Both the position numbers and the translations under genes were made by a program. Source: Mactromeris polynyma (Eukaryota; Mollusca; Bivalvia; Venerida; Mactridae). From it: a DNA stretch of 64,000 nt. The DNA is taken from the NCBI GenBank assembly GCA_032209605.1, contig JASFXZ010000008.1, forward strand, positions 1,736,001 through 1,800,000, read 5' to 3'. The notes below the pieces were generated by a model. It was not told where the DNA came from, did no database searches, and saw only the letters and a program-made list of their open reading frames with translations. Shown here piece by piece: positions 1 through 11,790 of the stretch (the first letter of the stretch is position 1; each line of letters begins with the position of its first letter).

Positions 1-332
1 ACACGAATCTTAGACTTATCTAGTTGACCACTTATTATGTTACTTAATAACTCAAATTCGCGAATTTCACTTAAGATTCGTGTTACCACTTATTCATTTT
101 TGACTTATATATGTAAGTGGTAACACGAATCTTAAGTGAAATTCGCGAATTTGAGTTATTAAGTAACATAATAAGTAGTCAACTAGATAAGATTCGTGTT
201 ACCACTTACATGTAGAAGTCAAAAATGCATTTATAAATAAGTGATAACACGAATCTGAAGTGAAATTCGCGAATTTGAGTTACTAAGTAACATAATAAGT
301 GGTCAACTAGATAAGATTCGTGTTACCACTTA
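1..332. repeat. Three-copy inverted array of a ~95-bp palindrome-ended unit
   Basis: Three units (about 1-92, 114-208, 238-332) each start with TAAGTGGTAACACGAATCTT or its variant and end with its reverse complement. The core contains AATTCGCGAATT. Unit 1 is inverted relative to units 2 and 3. The roughly 25-bp spacers, which contain GTCAAAAATG, are also inverted copies of each other. A decayed partial copy follows near 427-500. The structure fits a satellite-like or MITE-derived array. The first unit is cut by the window edge. Confidence 0.75.
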
Positions 333-1247
333 AATCTAGTGTAATACATCATAAAAAGGTAAGAGGTGGCAGTTCTGGGCACTTTCAAGCCTGTTTCTAG
401 TTTTATGAAATTTATCTTACCGAACATTTATCACGAATATTAACTAGATAGCTAGATAATTATCGTAATAATTAAGTGGTTAACACGAATTAATTCGCGA
501 ACGCTATCATGCTAACTGGGGGCAGTAATATGCCACCATAATATACCGAACCGGCCCGGATCCAGAAATTCCCGACTGGGGGGGGGGCAAACAAATGCCA
601 CGCACTTGAGGTGGGGGTAGGTACGGGAGGGATTTATCCCCCACCTTTAAGGGGGTCCGGGGGATCTTCCCCGTAAATTGTTTACAATATATATATGAAA
701 TTGTGGCTTCTGGTGCATTTCGTAGTCTAAATGTTTAGGAATCATTCATGCGAATTGCACTTGTATTATCTTGTTAAAGTACCACCATTTTAACAAATTT
801 CCAGGGGACAGCCCCTCCTGTACCTACTCCCAATCAGCCTTCAGTAAAAACCCTTGTCACAAGTGAATAAGAAGCCCATTTCGTCATAAACTCTGTGAAA
901 TAGTGTAGATATTAAAACGTTCATGCTGATTTGGCAGACTCTTTTTAATGTCCAAAATGAACATGATGAGGGAGCACACTTAAAACTTGTATTAACTGTT
1001 AGTATATACTTAAACTACAAACAGGTTTATGTATGCTCCCTGAAATAATATAAATGTGTTTATCATCTCTGACATAAAATAATTGGCTGTGAGCGCAGAA
1101 AAAATGGCCCATCTGGCACAGAAATCACAATTCAATTTTTTTACACGAGAACATTATTTAATTATTTGCCTCTATAACAACAATTTTGAAATGAAGTTAT
1201 GTTGCATAGTTTTTAAGTATAGCGTTTTGAAAATACACCTACCCCCG
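333..1247. other. Intergenic stretch, no gene seen
   Basis: AT-rich background with a short G-rich patch at about 541-670 containing a run of ten G. I see no convincing coding frame, RNA gene or terminal repeats. Confidence 0.5.
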
Positions 1248-1538
1248 GACAAAATCCCCTTCACTCGTTTTGTACAAGGTGGACAAAATCCCCTTCGTGA
1301 ATTTTACAAGGCGGCAAAAAAAACCTTCATGAATTTTACAATAAGTAGGACAAAACACCCTCTGATATTTTTTTTCAACAGTGGATATAACATCCCTTAA
1401 GTATTGCATCTTTGCCTTTGTTATTATTGCAAAATATCTTATTATTTGAGGGGATTTTGTCCTACTTGTAAAATTCATGAAGGGGATTTTGTCCACCTTG
1501 TAAAATTCACGACGGGGATTGGAGGGGATTTTGTCCGT
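1248..1538. repeat. Foldback element with internal ~32-bp repeats
   Basis: The left arm (about 1248-1374) and the right arm (about 1448-1538) are reverse complements around a loop of about 75 bp. Each arm is built from repeats of about 32 bp containing GGACAAAATCCCCTTC and GTGAATTTTACAAGG. The short frames on both strands here follow the repeat and are not genes. Confidence 0.7.
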
Positions 1539-2862
1539 ATACCGTAATTTGTCTTGTCAGGTTTTATGGACGGTAATGTCGCGACATACTCATAACAAGC
1601 GGTGCTAATTCTAAAGAATTGTAATATTCTCGAATTTCTATAATGAATACTAGCAAGTTTATTATGATGATTAACATTCATAACTGGAAGTAGTTGTGTA
1701 TTCATGCAATTTGTTTCGATACGGATTTGCTTGCAACACCTATATCAATTAAACGGTTAAAGGTAGATAGTCTTCTTTTTTATCAAAACACACTAAGAAA
1801 TAATATTTTGAAAAAGGCACGTTAATGCCTTCATACAGACATACTCAAAAATACTGCATTATAACTTTTCGTAGAAGTTTTCCGGAATCGTGGATATGTC
1901 CTATATGCAAACGCTAACACGGCATGTACGTCGAAATAGAAACTCCTGTATCGGACTCGTGTATTTGTGGTTTTGGGAACATGTTTACAAACTGTATGTA
2001 GGCATTTTCTCATGTTTATGACTAAGCAAATTAAAAAAATACCTTCAATATATTTACCTTTAAAAATACAGAAACTGATGATAAATTATCATAATTCGTG
2101 ATTTTATGGTAGATTCGAGGTTAGAGCGATACATGCGTACAAATACCAACCAACATTTAAAACAGCGTATTTGCATATCACACTGCAAAATTTGCTTGTA
2201 TGAAAGGGCCACAATTATGATGGTTTCTTGTTACTCAATCTTTTGAATTATTTAATTTCCTTTTGACTCGGTAAAGTTGAAATTAAGAATGCATGCAGGT
2301 ATAATGTTTCGTCGCGGTAGTGCGAACGTATTAAAAATACAAAGAAAACCATTGTTTGTTTTAGTTTAATACAAATTCTTATACGATGAGGAAAATGTAA
2401 TTTAGGATTTAATCATTTTGAAATGCAATTCTAATAGGAATATGTGAAAATAGTAGAGTAGGCTTGTTCTAGAAAAACAAAAGTTTAGGCCCAAGTATTA
2501 TATTCCCTTCCGTAAATTATTGAATTGTTTAAAATTATTTTAAGAAATTTTATTTTCACTGTTTCACACTAAAACAACACCACGACAGTTCTCAGTCTCT
2601 GTTACAATTGATGCTCAATAATCTGTGTTTTACAGACGCTTTCAACATGATAAGGAAATTGAAAGCGCCTGTCTGATGTAGAGTGAAAAGCACAATATTT
2701 TTCTAGACGGTCTCAAGGCCGATGAGCACATCAGGGGGCCAACTTTTATTGCACTTGCTTCCGCTATGCTGGTAGTATACAAGAGGAAATCGACCATAAC
2801 TCATAACTGGGTTACCAACCAGCCTGCTCCTCCGTAAGCAACTGACAACTTCTTTGTTTGTA
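1539..2862. other. Intergenic stretch, no gene seen
   Basis: AT-rich sequence. Only short frames without recognisable motifs or splice context are present. Confidence 0.5.
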
Positions 2863-3535
2863 TTTGCGTTTATTTATCGTCGCCACCGGTTTCCCATATG
2901 GGCGACGCCTCCAGAAGAATGTTAGTCATTTTAGAATTTTGGAGGATAGTGAATGATACAGAAGATGCCCCAGTTCCAGATGCACTCCTGGTTCTTTTAC
3001 GTGCTCGATGTAAAGCATCATTCACGGGACATCGGTTTTTAAAGTCTCGTCCGGAAGACTGTTAGAACGGTCAGTGATGGAGCGGGGAATCGAACCTGTG
3101 ATCCCTGGACTAACGATCCGCTAAAACTTCTCCACATAAATCATAGTACAGAGGTGGAGGAAGAATGACTTTGGATACATTATCTTCAGTCAAATTGCCA
3201 TGGAAGAATATACGCGCCTCGCCGAGATTTCGAACCCACGACCTCTAGATTAGCAGTCGATCGTTCTACCGACTGAGCTAACAGGACAGGCTGTATCACG
3301 CTTCGAAATTGGTTTAACTTGTTTATCTTTAACATCGATTATGAAACAATTTCTAAAAGATTATACAAATTGCTTTCAATGAGTTTTTCCTGAGTAACTA
3401 ATCAGTACTTGTGCTAAATTCAGGGAAACCTTGTTACGTTTGTTATCAAAACTCGGTCATCGCGGGGCTCGAACTCAAGGCCTTCGGATCAATGGTAAGG
3501 CTCTCTGTTCAACCACTACATGCCTCCATAGAGGC
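2863..3535 (-). repeat. Cluster of tRNA-derived SINE heads
   Basis: On the minus strand three tRNA-like heads lie in a row: about 3060-3130 (B-box-like GGTTCGATTCC), 3218-3292 (A-box TAGCTCAGTCGG, then GGTTCGAAATC) and 3455-3530 (GAGTTCGAGCC). The 3218-3292 copy looks most like a complete tRNA, but it lacks clean pairing at its ends and sits among relatives, so I call it a SINE head. At 2868-2912 a motif GCCACCGG..TCCCATATGGGCGA is shared with 9163-9201. Confidence 0.6.
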
Positions 3536-4479
3536 TTAGAATGGCAACATTTATGATAAGAATATATAATGAAAACAATCCTAAATAGATATTATATAAT
3601 GTACTATGTACCTTAATAGTTTGTGCTTCAAGTGTCGGTGCTTAACCCGGTATAATACATACATTAATGGTTTGTGATTGGACTCTTAATTCTATTAAGT
3701 GTCCAGTTAAGTAGATCTACACAGCTTTATTTACTGTCAGTGAGTATACGCCCCTGGTTAATTTAAATACAAAGTACAAGAACAAACAGTTTATTGCATT
3801 AAAATATAACATGTTTCATAGCAACATAATGTACATAACGTCAAAAGGCATGGTTTTGCAGGAGCACATGATGTTATAAAGTACATATTAATCAAATATT
3901 TCACGTTTCGTTACATGTATATAAACAAACAGTTATGATGATCAAAATATTGACTTACAGTATGTGTTCAGGTTTCTGATATTAAGGATGTATATGATAT
4001 AGTTAATACATAATCAACTTCTAACATTTTTTACTGTTTAGTATACTGGTCAAAAGTCCCGTCCCGCCATTTTGTATTTTGAGAATATTTACTGCATATA
4101 AAAAATAAAGCGATATTTTCTCGTATATAATGTTTGTTTATGTAATTTTGTTCACCTTTCCCATTGTATGTATGTTGTTATGACAATGCACTTTGTGAGT
4201 TTTTGTCAATAAACTTTGAAATTGAACTTAATCTGAAACGATGATTGTGATTTGTAAAGGTTTACATCATATTTTTATTCAATGAAAGTAAGACAAGACA
4301 GACTTACAGACTCTATAAGCTAACTTCATTGCTGCCTATATTACATCGTATAAAACAACATCATTGTTCTGCTCTGTGTTTGCTTATATTCCATGTTTGA
4401 CATTTAATTATAACATATATATGAATGTATTTACGTATAGTATTCCCCGTATTTAGAGTAAATGATGTTTAGTCCTACG
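3536..4479 (+). repeat. Unannotated stretch with a possible LINE 3' tail at 4030-4230
   Basis: No gene seen. The end of a non-coding block at about 4205-4228 reads CAATAAACTTTGAAATTGAA. This resembles the 3' tail of the LINE just downstream, which ends AAAGATATTGAATTGAA at about 7849-7865. It may be the 3' remnant of another non-LTR element. Confidence 0.35.
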
Positions 4480-4584
4480 TGTACTTGCTAATTTATAACA
4501 CATAATTGTGTCCATGTGATATCGTGTTCTCACCTTATGGCATTGGTGCTGATATAATTACCACACCCTATATTTTGTGTATAT

Positions 4585-5022
4585 ATGCCTGCTAACAACG
4601 ATGTAGAATATTATAAATCTGTATTAAGTGAAGTACAGTCATTAGCATCGCATTATAGCCAGATTGGTAATGTTATAATTGCAGGGGATATGAACGGTCA
4701 ATGTGTAGTGAACCCAGATATTAACAGAGTGAATGCAAAATCTCAGATTCTCACCAACTTTATAACGGACAACAACCTAGTCTCAGTGCAATACAAATTC
4801 GGCTTAGACAACCAAGGTACATACATCCCTACTGGGAAGATTATTGACCACGTGCTTGTTGAATCATCATTCATCAATATGGTTGACAACTTTGCGATTG
4901 AAGATTGTGCAAATATCCTGACATCAGATCACCTACCTCTTATTATCAATGTGTCCGCTTCGCCCCTAAACATCGGACCAGCCGATTCGTACCAACATAG
5001 CTTGGAACAAGTGTACTTATGA
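4585..5022 (+). pseudogene. LINE endonuclease domain, C-terminal part
   Basis: The frame shows GDMNGQ, matching the conserved GDFN-type motif of exonuclease-endonuclease-phosphatase folds, followed by IIDHVLV and TSDHLPLIINV. The last carries the catalytic SDH motif near the domain end. The natural N-terminus is absent: a related reading (PYILCIY) precedes the ATG in another frame, so the ATG at 4585 is a by-product of a frameshift. The frame stops at 5022, and homologous sequence continues in a different frame from 5027. Confidence 0.8.
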
Positions 5023-5026
5023 GCAT

Positions 5027-5431
5027 TTGTCTCTTTATAGACAGGTATTGAACGAAGAATTGAACTGTATATCATGTGCCGATACTAGCAGATGCTGCCC
5101 AGATTTCATAAACAGCTTAATTGTCAACGCTATTCACAAAGCTAGTTGTGTTCTTCCCGTTAGCCGTTTTAATAAGAAAGCGAAACCATATTGGTGTCCA
5201 GAAGTGAAATTAGCACACACAAAAGCGCGCAAACTACGCCGGATATGGATAAACGAGGGTCGTCCAAGAGGAATTATCAACAACTCATACCGCGCGTATA
5301 AAGAGGCAAAGCGATGTTTTAGATGCATACAGCGCACTAAGCAACGTGAATACGAAGAGAAAACAATGGACGATATAGCGAAAGCTGCATCCGAGGTTGA
5401 CTACCGCCAGTTCTGGAAGTTACTTCGCTGA
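5027..5431 (+). pseudogene. LINE linker between endonuclease and reverse transcriptase
   Basis: A basic, Lys/Arg-rich segment includes KPYWCPEVKLAHTKARKLRR and ends VDYRQFWKLLR. This is characteristic of the region between endonuclease and RT in LINE ORF2 proteins (W-x-P...L..A...A..lrr, then FWKLL). A stop codon follows directly, and the RT resumes downstream at 5480 in another frame. Confidence 0.75.
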
Positions 5432-5479
5432 CATAGTGGTAAATCCTCTACCATTTGTAACGAGCTTACTGTTAAGAAC

Positions 5480-7132
5480 GTGACATACAACAATGAAAAT
5501 GTAATTAACGGCTTTGACTCTTATTTCTCGGATGTGTTTGATGTCAATCCGGAACAGAGCGATAATTCAGTGACAAGCGAACTTAAATCTCTACTTACCC
5601 AAAACGATAACGAACTCACCAATGAAATATCAAGAAGTATATCGAATGAAGAAACCCAATCTGTTGTAACGACTCTGCAAACGAAGAAAAGCCCGGGCGT
5701 AGATAATGTTTTCAACGAACACGTGAAATATGGTAGCAGCATTATTATAGAAGCGTTAGCTGTATTATTCAATGCTATAATACATAATGAAAAGACACCA
5801 CGTCAATGGGCAACCAGCATACTAATTCCAATATATAAAGGAAAGGGGAAACCAAAGGCGGATCCAAACAGTTATAGACCCATCTCCCTTAGTCCAACCT
5901 TCAGCAAAATCTTTGAAAAAATGATTCTCCACAGAATAAACAACTCAAATGATACGAAGAGAATCGACTTTCCATCAGAGCAGCAACAAGGATTCCGCAA
6001 AAAACTTAGCTGCATTACGACTGCGTTCAACTTACAAGAAACCGTCTACCAGCAAGTTGAACGCAACAAAAACGTATACGTTGCCATGTTAGACCAAAAA
6101 GCCGCATTCGACTCAGTATGGCACGACGGCCTCTTCGTGAAAATTGGACAGTTTGGTCTGGTTGGTAAGATACTGAGAATACTTAAGTCTTCATACGAGG
6201 ATCTAACATGCATAGTCAAGTATAATGGAGGACTATCGAAGACAATACACGTACGGAAATCGGTCCGCCAGGGCGGTGTTTTATCCACGTTTTACTACCT
6301 ACTCTACGTTGATCAATTGTTACGAAACCTTGAGACAAGTAACAATGGATGCACAGTATTAAACACCAAGGCCGGAAACCCTGCATACGCAGACGATATC
6401 AGTCTTGTAGCGCTCTCACCACTAAATCTACAAAGAATGATGGACATCGTTTATCGATACTGCAAACTGTGGAAAATAGACATAAATGTAACAAAATCTG
6501 AAGTCATTGTGTTCTCCAAGAAAAAAGATCTACCCAACGTAGCAGCTATGTACGGACGGAACATCATTAAGCAGACTAGGAACGCGAACCATCTGGGAGT
6601 CCGACATGATTCACACCTAAAATGCAACCGCAGAATAGAAGAAAGATGCCAAAAGGGGAAAAATGCGTTTTTTGCAATGACTGCACAAGGTGTTCACCCA
6701 TTCGGTTTAAACCCTCTAATCTCATGTCAACTCTATGTTAAGATAATTATACCAATCATTCTATACGGCTGTGAATTGTGGAATAATGTGACTAAATCTG
6801 ATACCAACACTATTAACAGAACACAACATTTTATTGTTAAGAAGATACAAGGTTTACATGTTCGCACGAGATCAGATATGTGTGAAGCTATGCTAGGGTT
6901 AAATAAGTTGTACTCATATGTTATTATAAGAAAGTTAATGTTCTTGCACCAAATGCTAAGTCTTAATACAAAATGTGTGACTAGAAATATATTTCTACGC
7001 AGATATTTCCAATTTATACAAGACAGAAGCGCTAATATGGGATTTATTCCCGATATCTGTAATATACTGTGCTCTCTTGACCTAAGAAATTTTATCAATG
7101 ATTATCTGACACCCGGAATCTTTACCATCTAA
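5480..7132 (+). pseudogene. LINE reverse transcriptase
   Basis: The open frame is 550 codons. KKSPGVDNV (69-77), NSYRPISL (130-137), the LDQKAAFD block (204-211; catalytic Asp at 205), VRQGGVLS (262-269) and YADD (303-306) are all present, so the RT active site is intact here. The frame ends at 7132, and the rest of the ORF2 C-terminus continues in another frame from about 7130, implying a one-base indel. The upstream endonuclease is also out of frame. I therefore treat the locus as a dead copy with a surviving RT frame. Confidence 0.88.
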
Positions 7133-7166
7133 GTTACAATGGAAAACTACTATAAAACAACTAGTA

Positions 7167-7628
7167 TTGGCGCGCGAAACTTCCTCATGGTTTGAGAGAA
7201 TCATGTCCAACGAAGACTTTACACATTTTAGACAGATCCATCCATCTATTTCAAAAGTAATTGTATACCAAGTGTTAAATAAGAATTCTTACAAATATAT
7301 CAGATTGTTCATATCTAGATTGTGGTGCAAAATACTGAAAGACAATACTCAACAATGTAATAAATGTACGCTAGTAATTAATGATATGAATGTTCATTGT
7401 GTGCGTGATTGCATTGAAAATCAACAGGAACGATGGGATTTCTTCTCTGACGTCACCCAAATTAATGTCAGCCTTGCCATTGAACTGTTTAATATGACCC
7501 CAGAATGTTTTTATCTCTCACTTCTTGATGCAGAGATATTCTCATCAGATGAATTTATGTCTGTGCGAGATATATTTCTCAAACGCGCATTCACATATGT
7601 ATATAGATGTTTTAAAACTGACAAGTAA
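7167..7628 (+). pseudogene. LINE ORF2 C-terminal domain with Cys/His cluster
   Basis: The frame continues the ORF2 homology after the frameshift at about 7130. It contains CNKCTLVINDMNVHCVRDC, a C-x2-C...H...C zinc-knuckle-like cluster typical of the end of LINE ORF2 proteins. The true domain probably begins near 7133 in this frame, before the first ATG. Confidence 0.7.
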
Positions 7629-7870
7629 CTACTTTGTGTATTGATAATACATGTACATGTATAAGGTGACACTGGTATAATACAGTGCGCTCATATCTGC
7701 GAATGGTGAATTTGTGTCTTATTTAGACAATACGCTATACCTAGTTGATATGGAAAATAATTTGTTGTTAATATGTATATAGTGCTGTAATACCTCATGT
7801 AAATATTCACTTGTACATATATATCATATCACCATCTATGGTGGAAATAAAGATATTGAATTGAATTGCA

Positions 7871-8485
7871 TATACTATATAATATATATCAGTGAGGTAC
7901 AAAAGCATCAGAGGAAAAAAGTCAATATAAATAGACTCAACTTTATGATGTTACAGAGTTGTGTATATGTAACTATAATGTATACAATAAGAAGACAAAC
8001 ATAGTTTGTTTCAAAAGACAGGTTAAATGTTATATATGCAATAGACAGTGACAAAATATAGTAAACATTTTAGATGAGTTTTTCTATTGGATGGAACATA
8101 TAGTTTCTTTGATGAAAATGCGAAGTATTTCACATTAAGATGTTTGTTATGACGATATGTTCATAAATAATTTGAACTAGAACAGGTTAAGTCGTATATG
8201 CCTAAGTCTTATGAAAAATTGCCAATTCGCATAATACAAAGTTGAATTTTCGACTTTCATATTTGCTAGTTTTATATTCAGCATTGCTTGAGGTCATGTC
8301 TGCTAGGTTTAGTTCCGAAATGGTTCAAATGTAACTCAAAAGTGAAGTTCATTTTTTTATTATACATGTGCCACTATAAGTTTTCAAAGGACTCTATTAC
8401 AATTAATCCTATACAAGGTAAAAACAATTAAAACCAATATTCTACCACTTTCATCCCATGGACAGTTTTCAGCATGTTATACCCC
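7871..8485. other. Intergenic stretch, no gene seen
   Basis: AT-rich sequence after the LINE tail. No supported feature. Confidence 0.5.
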
Positions 8486-9333
8486 AGTCACAATTAGCTT
8501 GCGATTGGTTTGCGAGTAGTTTGCGACGGATTTCAAGGCACTTTCGGCCGGGGCCCCACGGGATTCCTTGCGGCTGCCGGGTCATTTTTGGGAATCGGGC
8601 GGGCATCGAGTTACTTTTAACTCGGACTTAAAAACCTGGTGCGGCATTTTGCATCGCAAACTGATCGCCAATAAATCGGTCGATACCTTGCCGATGTCCG
8701 GCAGGGCATCGCACACATCGGGCGGGCGCCGGGCCAAATTTTGGACAACCCAGACAATCCATCAGACGCCGCCCAGATGCCGATCAGACCCCGGCGTCTG
8801 GCCGACAACCCACCGGGACTCGCAGGGTATAAATGGCGGCTCATCGCATCATCCATCATAACAAAATTATTATCCACTCGCGCTCTACACATATGCTTAC
8901 AATATATACACACAAATTGACAAACGGCCGCCGGATCGCGGCCGTTCATCGCTGGCCACTCGACAGGCACACTACAGATGATCGTTCGGCCGCCGTACGG
9001 CATGTAAGAATTGGCCGGCAACCGGTCGGATACCGCAGGGGAATCGCAGGGACATAGACAGGACATCGGCCCAGTGCCTTTCGGACACCGGCCAAGAATT
9101 CGACCCCATTTTCTGGAAGGTCGGCCGACCTCCCCAGTACCCGTCATGGACGTGGATTTGAGTTTATTTACCCTCGCCACCGGGATATCCCATATGGGCG
9201 AGCTATGGCAGCGTGCGGGGCACTTTTAAATGTGACTGTGACCGCTCTATCGCGCGATTTTTCGACGACCTCTACACGCCGACCGATGCCTAGAAATCGC
9301 ACACGCCGCCCGGCCACCGCTTTAATTGTGACT
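8486..9333. mobile_element. GC-rich element with 11-bp terminal inverted repeats
   Basis: AGTCACAATTA at 8486 is mirrored by TAATTGTGACT ending at 9333. The enclosed roughly 850 bp is strikingly richer in G+C (CGGCC- and GCCG-rich) than the flanks. Overlapping frames on both strands show no family motifs and follow from the GC content. Near the right end is GCCACCGGGATATCCCATAT, shared with 2880-2900. It could be a non-autonomous DNA transposon; no target-site duplication is clear. Confidence 0.45.
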
Positions 9334-9714
9334 TAGGTATTATATAGGTCTTCATATATCTTAAATACTTCGGTGGTATCTTTACTAAATCAGTAATTCT
9401 CAAACTTAAACTTAGTTTTAAATAATCTATAAAATTTACATTTACTTGAAGAATTAAGAATAGAAAACCAGTCGTTAATAAAAAGATCGGTTAGGTGATG
9501 TACTTTTAACAGAATGTAAGATCATACGGGAAATACGATGAGATCTCACCTATATTTTATAACCGAAAACTTCGTACAATAGGTCGCGGTCAATACCATG
9601 GCATTTAAACATTCACCATTTGCATACCTATTATAGATAAACTGTTATGATTTGGAAGCCGTGGGTCAAATTGCCCTTGTAGCATATAGTTTTCCCCTTA
9701 CTTCAAATACTAAC

Positions 9715-9951
9715 TTATAAGCTGGACGCCATCTTTGTCGTCACAATTTGCACCTGATCATTATCCACTCTTCTGACGTGAAGGCATCGATAGTTTCCTT
9801 CTTTATTCAGATGCACTGTTCCTGATTCAGAAATAATACAGTTTGTTCCAGGAGACAGTAATGAACACAACAGAACAGAATATAAAACTTTATTCAAATT
9901 ACGGACTTTTAAAAGCGTTGTACTTAATGTACCCCGTATACAAGTGTACAT
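9715..9951 (-). CDS. Short unassigned frame, possible exon
   Basis: A 78-codon minus-strand frame has a hydrophobic stretch (VLYSVLLCSLL) like a weak signal or anchor. It is followed by a Cys-containing segment ending RVDNDQVQIVTTKMASSL. Composition of the second half looks protein-like, but I see no clear splice sites, polyadenylation signal or known domain. It may be an exon of an unrecognised gene or chance. Confidence 0.2.
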   Translation of the reverse strand: MYTCIRGTLSTTLLKVRNLNKVLYSVLLCSLLSPGTNCIISESGTVHLNKEGNYRCLHVRRVDNDQVQIVTTKMASSL

Positions 9952-10479
9952 AATGTGTCATGCATAAGTAAAGATATTGGCTATCAATAACTGATAATCA
10001 TCAATGGACATATTATAATGATATAAACCAAATGCACTTCATATAACAATCAAGTTTATGTTTTTGTTAAAGTAACTAGCAAAATCAGTTGTTGTAACGG
10101 TCAATGTCATTATACAATAGTTGGTTACATACTGTTTAGTGGTATATTGTCATAGTATGTATGGTCGTTAATGAATGAGAGAATGTTGTCCATAAGGTAC
10201 AAATTAATAGATACGTTAATAATATCAGTCGTTCAGAATTGCAGGTGATACGGACAAGGAGATACGCTTCTATATTCGAACACATACACTAGGCTTCTTA
10301 AAAACAAGGTATGAAACTATATTTTATTTATGTTCTTCTAACGATTTTAAGTACACACTTAATCATCAAATTATTATTTCTGAACGATTTTGTTTCAGAA
10401 GAAATCTGGTAATTGTATCTGAATAGGTTATATTATAAACATATACATACATATTCATAATACAGTATACTGTCGTTAT

Positions 10480-10745
10480 ATAAAGTAAAGTAAAGTGTTT
10501 ATTTATTATAGTGTCGCACATATTTAATGGGCCAGCCATTTCTGACTTATGAGACACCTACTTTCTGAGCACATTTACTTCCCGATTCCTATCCTTTAAT
10601 GCCAGGCACCCGGCAGGTAGGCACACGGTAACCATTATTTAACTAGCTGGCGGCTCACCAACCGGCCAAATCAGAACGGACCCCTACCGGGATTTGAACC
10701 TTCGACGTCCCGCTCGAATTGTTAGCGACCGGAGAAAGTAGTTCG
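10480..10745 (-). repeat. tRNA-derived SINE, family B copy 1
   Basis: On the minus strand a B-box-like GGTTCAAATCCCGG is followed by a body containing TGTGCTCAGAAA and AGTCAGAAATGGC, and an A/T-rich tail of CTTTACTTTACTTTA type near 10480. The same body recurs on the plus strand at about 21610-21835, which defines a family. Confidence 0.65.
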
Positions 10746-10864
10746 TGTTAAAGATAATACGAAATAGACTGGGGGCATCTCCATAATGTCAGCATAATTA
10801 TTTTGAACCGTAATTTTAGAATACAAATAATAAAATTATTGCTTAATTAAATACATTGTAAGTG

Positions 10865-11790
10865 AAAGAAACGCAGAATAACTTTCTCCAAACATGTACA
10901 GATCGTTCAGTATTGAACTAATTCATTTATTCGTTATTTGTTTACATGGGCATGTAATCAGAGTAATTAAATATTGGTTTAAAATAGTTAAATGTAATAA
11001 TGTGAAATTCATACGGATTGTATATAATTTGATGATAAGGGATTTAGAAATTCATCCTGAAAAAGTTTCCTGGGCCATATCAGTGAAACTATTATTAGAA
11101 AAAATGGGATTTTGTTATGTTTGGATCAATCAGGGAGTAGAAAATGTTAATGTATTTTTAAGAATTTTTAAAGAAAGATTATATGATAATTTTATACAGA
11201 ATTGGAGTACTGACCTGGAAAATTCAACCCGTGCACGGACTTATATTTTTTTTTGCAATTTTGGGTATCAGTTTTATTTGGATCAAATACATATTTATAA
11301 ATTCAGGGTTGCAGTGACCCGATTTAGGATGTCTGCGCATAGATTAGAAGTTGAAGCGGGTAGATGGCATAAGCCTAATAAAATTCCTTATATTGATCGA
11401 AAATGTAAATTATGTAACACTTTGGAAGATGAATTTCATTTTTTATTAGAATGTCCTATGTATATCGATATTAGGAAATTGTACATCAAAAAATATTATT
11501 GGAACAATCCTAACATGATAAAATTTATTGAACTTCTGTCTATCGAAAATAAAAACATACTTAATAAATTGTCCATATTTATTTTTAAAGCATTTGAAAA
11601 AAGAAATGAAGTTTTCTATGTTAATTAGAACCTTCTCTCAATCTAGTATGTACCGTCATTGATCATGTATATGTTTCTTTTGGATATGTGTTCATATGTA
11701 TATGAATTGTATTTATGTTTCATGTTTATTTGTAAATATGTGGTGTGATAGGCAGATTGCCTTACTTCCGTTGATAAACTAAACTAAAAA
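10865..11790 (+). mobile_element. 5'-truncated LINE, C-terminal ORF2 fragment
   Basis: The frame at 10894-11628 matches the end of an ORF2 protein from another LINE family. It contains KFRVAVTRFRMSAHRLEVEAGRW, then CKLCNTLEDEFHFLLECPMY, the Cys/His cluster with EDEFHFLL...CP seen at the C-terminus of many lophotrochozoan LINE proteins. The RT itself is missing, so this is a 5'-truncated insertion. It ends with a short 3' UTR and an A-run (AAACTAAACTAAAAAAAAAA) at about 11770-11789. The frame is open, so the insertion may be fairly young. The first ATG is not a real start. Confidence 0.8.

Larger units (their letters stand above)
4480..7870 (+). mobile_element. APE-type non-LTR retrotransposon (LINE), decayed
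   Basis: In order, the element carries the C-terminal part of an APE-type endonuclease, a basic linker, a reverse transcriptase, and a C-terminal domain with a CCHC-like cluster. A short 3' UTR ends in a TTGAATTGAA tail near 7865. The four pieces lie in successive frames broken by stops or indels near 4583, 5023, 5432-5480 and 7130, so this copy cannot make one polyprotein. The 5' part, including the endonuclease N-terminus, is missing or too decayed to see. The RT has VRQGGVLS and YADD signatures, typical of the CR1/Jockey/I group; I do not assign a clade. No target-site duplication was resolved. Confidence 0.85.

Noticed and set aside
3218..3292. Functional tRNA gene on the minus strand
   Set aside because: A and B boxes are present but end pairing is not clean, and it sits among SINE heads; SINE origin is more likely.
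8617..9180. 187-codon minus-strand frame
   Set aside because: It lies in GC-rich sequence where stops are rare, overlaps several plus-strand frames and has no family motif.
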